Notes under the pieces: generated by a model
The model's input: the letters and a program-made list of their open reading frames with translations, nothing else
The model's database searches: none
Told to the model about the DNA's origin: nothing
In this document: piece by piece, positions 48,401 through 49,067 of the stretch
Layout: each line of letters starts with the position of its first letter
How positions within the stretch are numbered: the stretch's first letter is position 1
Program-made: the position numbers and the translations under genes
Assembly (NCBI GenBank): GCA_016946835.1
Contig: JACVTC010000179.1
Span: forward strand, 257,501 to 306,567
DNA from: Neocallimastix lanati (nom. inval.)
Lineage: Eukaryota > Neocallimastigomycota > Neocallimastigomycetes > Neocallimastigales > Neocallimastigaceae
Length of the DNA stretch: 49,067 nt
Reading direction: 5' to 3'

Positions 48401-49067
48401 GAAGCACATCATGTTGGCCATGAAGGTTATTATAAAACATATCAAAGACTTAGAAAAAGTTACTACTGGAATGATATGGTCAACGATATAAAACGGATAA
48501 TTTCAAAATGCGAAAAATGTCAGTTAAATCGCCCTCAGCCATATCCAGAACCAACCGAAAACATTCCAACAGAAGTTGAAGGCCCTTTTACTCATCTTGG
48601 ACTTGATATTATTGGTCCCTTAATAAAGACTGGTAATAAAAACCAATATATCATTGTTGCGGTGGATTATTTCACAAAGTGGGTGGAGGCTGAACCTACT
48701 GAAAATATTACATCTAAGGACATTATTAAGTTTTTAATAAATGTTTTCGCTAGACATGGAGTTCCTCAAGTCATTACAACGGATAATGGCGTTCAATTCA
48801 CATCGGATATGACTAAAATATTCCTGGACTTATATGATGTTTACGTAAAATTTACCACTACCTATCACCCAGAAAGTAATGGATTGGTTGAAAATAGGAA
48901 TAAAGAAATTGGTAAATTATTGAGATTACTTGGTGAAGAAAATAAAGACTGGGATGAGGTATTACCTTCAGCCTTGTGGGCCCTTAGAACTACAAAGAAT
49001 TCTGTAACCAAACATTCTAGCTTCGAATTAGTTTTATGGTCGTGAGGATCAACAGCCTTTCGACATT
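45314..49067 (+). pseudogene. pol: Pol of gypsy element 2, partial, frameshifted near the window end
   Basis: The same domains as in element 1 as far as the late integrase core, with few amino-acid changes (for example NQIHPS for NQLHPS, EYDVL for EYNVL, KKHKLK for KENKLK). The protease again has DSC. At about 49031-49035 the run TTTT stands where element 1 has TTT. This shifts the frame and gives a stop at 49043-49045. The element continues past the window. The extra T lies within 40 bases of the end, so a sequence error is as likely as a real mutation. Confidence 0.85.

Larger units (their letters stand above)
41204..49067 (+). mobile_element. Ty3/gypsy element 2, same family, cut by the window end
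   Basis: 5' LTR, primer-binding site, leader, gag and most of pol, colinear with element 1. Its LTR has several substitutions against both LTRs of element 1 (for example CTATATTTTTACT versus TTATATTTTTATT, and GTTTGTTA versus GCTTGTTA). It is therefore a separate insertion, not a copy made by recombination at this site. A one-base T insertion near the window end breaks pol. Confidence 0.95.

Overview
The window is nuclear DNA of an extremely AT-rich eukaryote. Spliced genes with GT-AG introns, asparagine-rich proteins, a FLYWCH/MULE transposase, Ty3/gypsy, Ty1/copia and LINE remains, and very long A/T microsatellites fit an anaerobic gut fungus (Neocallimastigomycota) best. This is inference from style; another AT-rich lineage such as a dictyostelid is not excluded.

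Host genes (1-18300). An eight-exon gene for N-acyl-phosphatidylethanolamine phospholipase D (687-3564, +) has a complete metal site. It is followed by two decayed retroelements: a LINE 3' end with a poly-A tail (about 3816-5041) and an internally deleted Ty1/copia copy between eroded LTRs (about 5073-6921). Next comes a five-exon gene for a two-RRM, Asn/Met-rich RNA-binding protein of Gbp2/hnRNP M type (9156-13223, +), whose second intron is mostly a TTTTA microsatellite. A larger TTTTA array follows. After it lie a small cysteine-rich membrane-protein gene with two compensating frameshifts (14757-15371, +) and a four-exon acetylornithine aminotransferase gene with an organelle-type presequence (16306-18262, -).

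Repeat and relic zone (18300-32150). This holds a 34-bp minisatellite, a 7-bp array, and a long repeat-protein gene with units of about 63 residues broken by three frameshifts (21078-25688, -). It also holds a GC-richer, hairpin-rich island (about 26290-26672), a pentanucleotide array that turns into a 47-bp minisatellite (27160-28975), an intact FLYWCH-MULE transposase ORF (29815-31263, -) and a tRNA-headed SINE-like unit (31971-32135, -).

Retrotransposon zone (32150-49067). Two Ty3/gypsy elements of one young family lie head to tail, separated by AAAA. The first is complete (32150-41199), with 842-bp LTRs that appear to differ only in two T-run lengths. The second is cut by the window end. 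Both have a tRNA-type primer-binding site, a 2.3-kb structured leader, gag and pol. Gag and pol are joined by what reads as a textbook -1 frameshift signal: the heptamer T TTA AAC just before the gag stop, then a hairpin whose whole loop can pair 86 bases downstream. The first element starts about 15 bp upstream of the tRNA-like unit, matching the known Ty3 habit of inserting at Pol III start sites.
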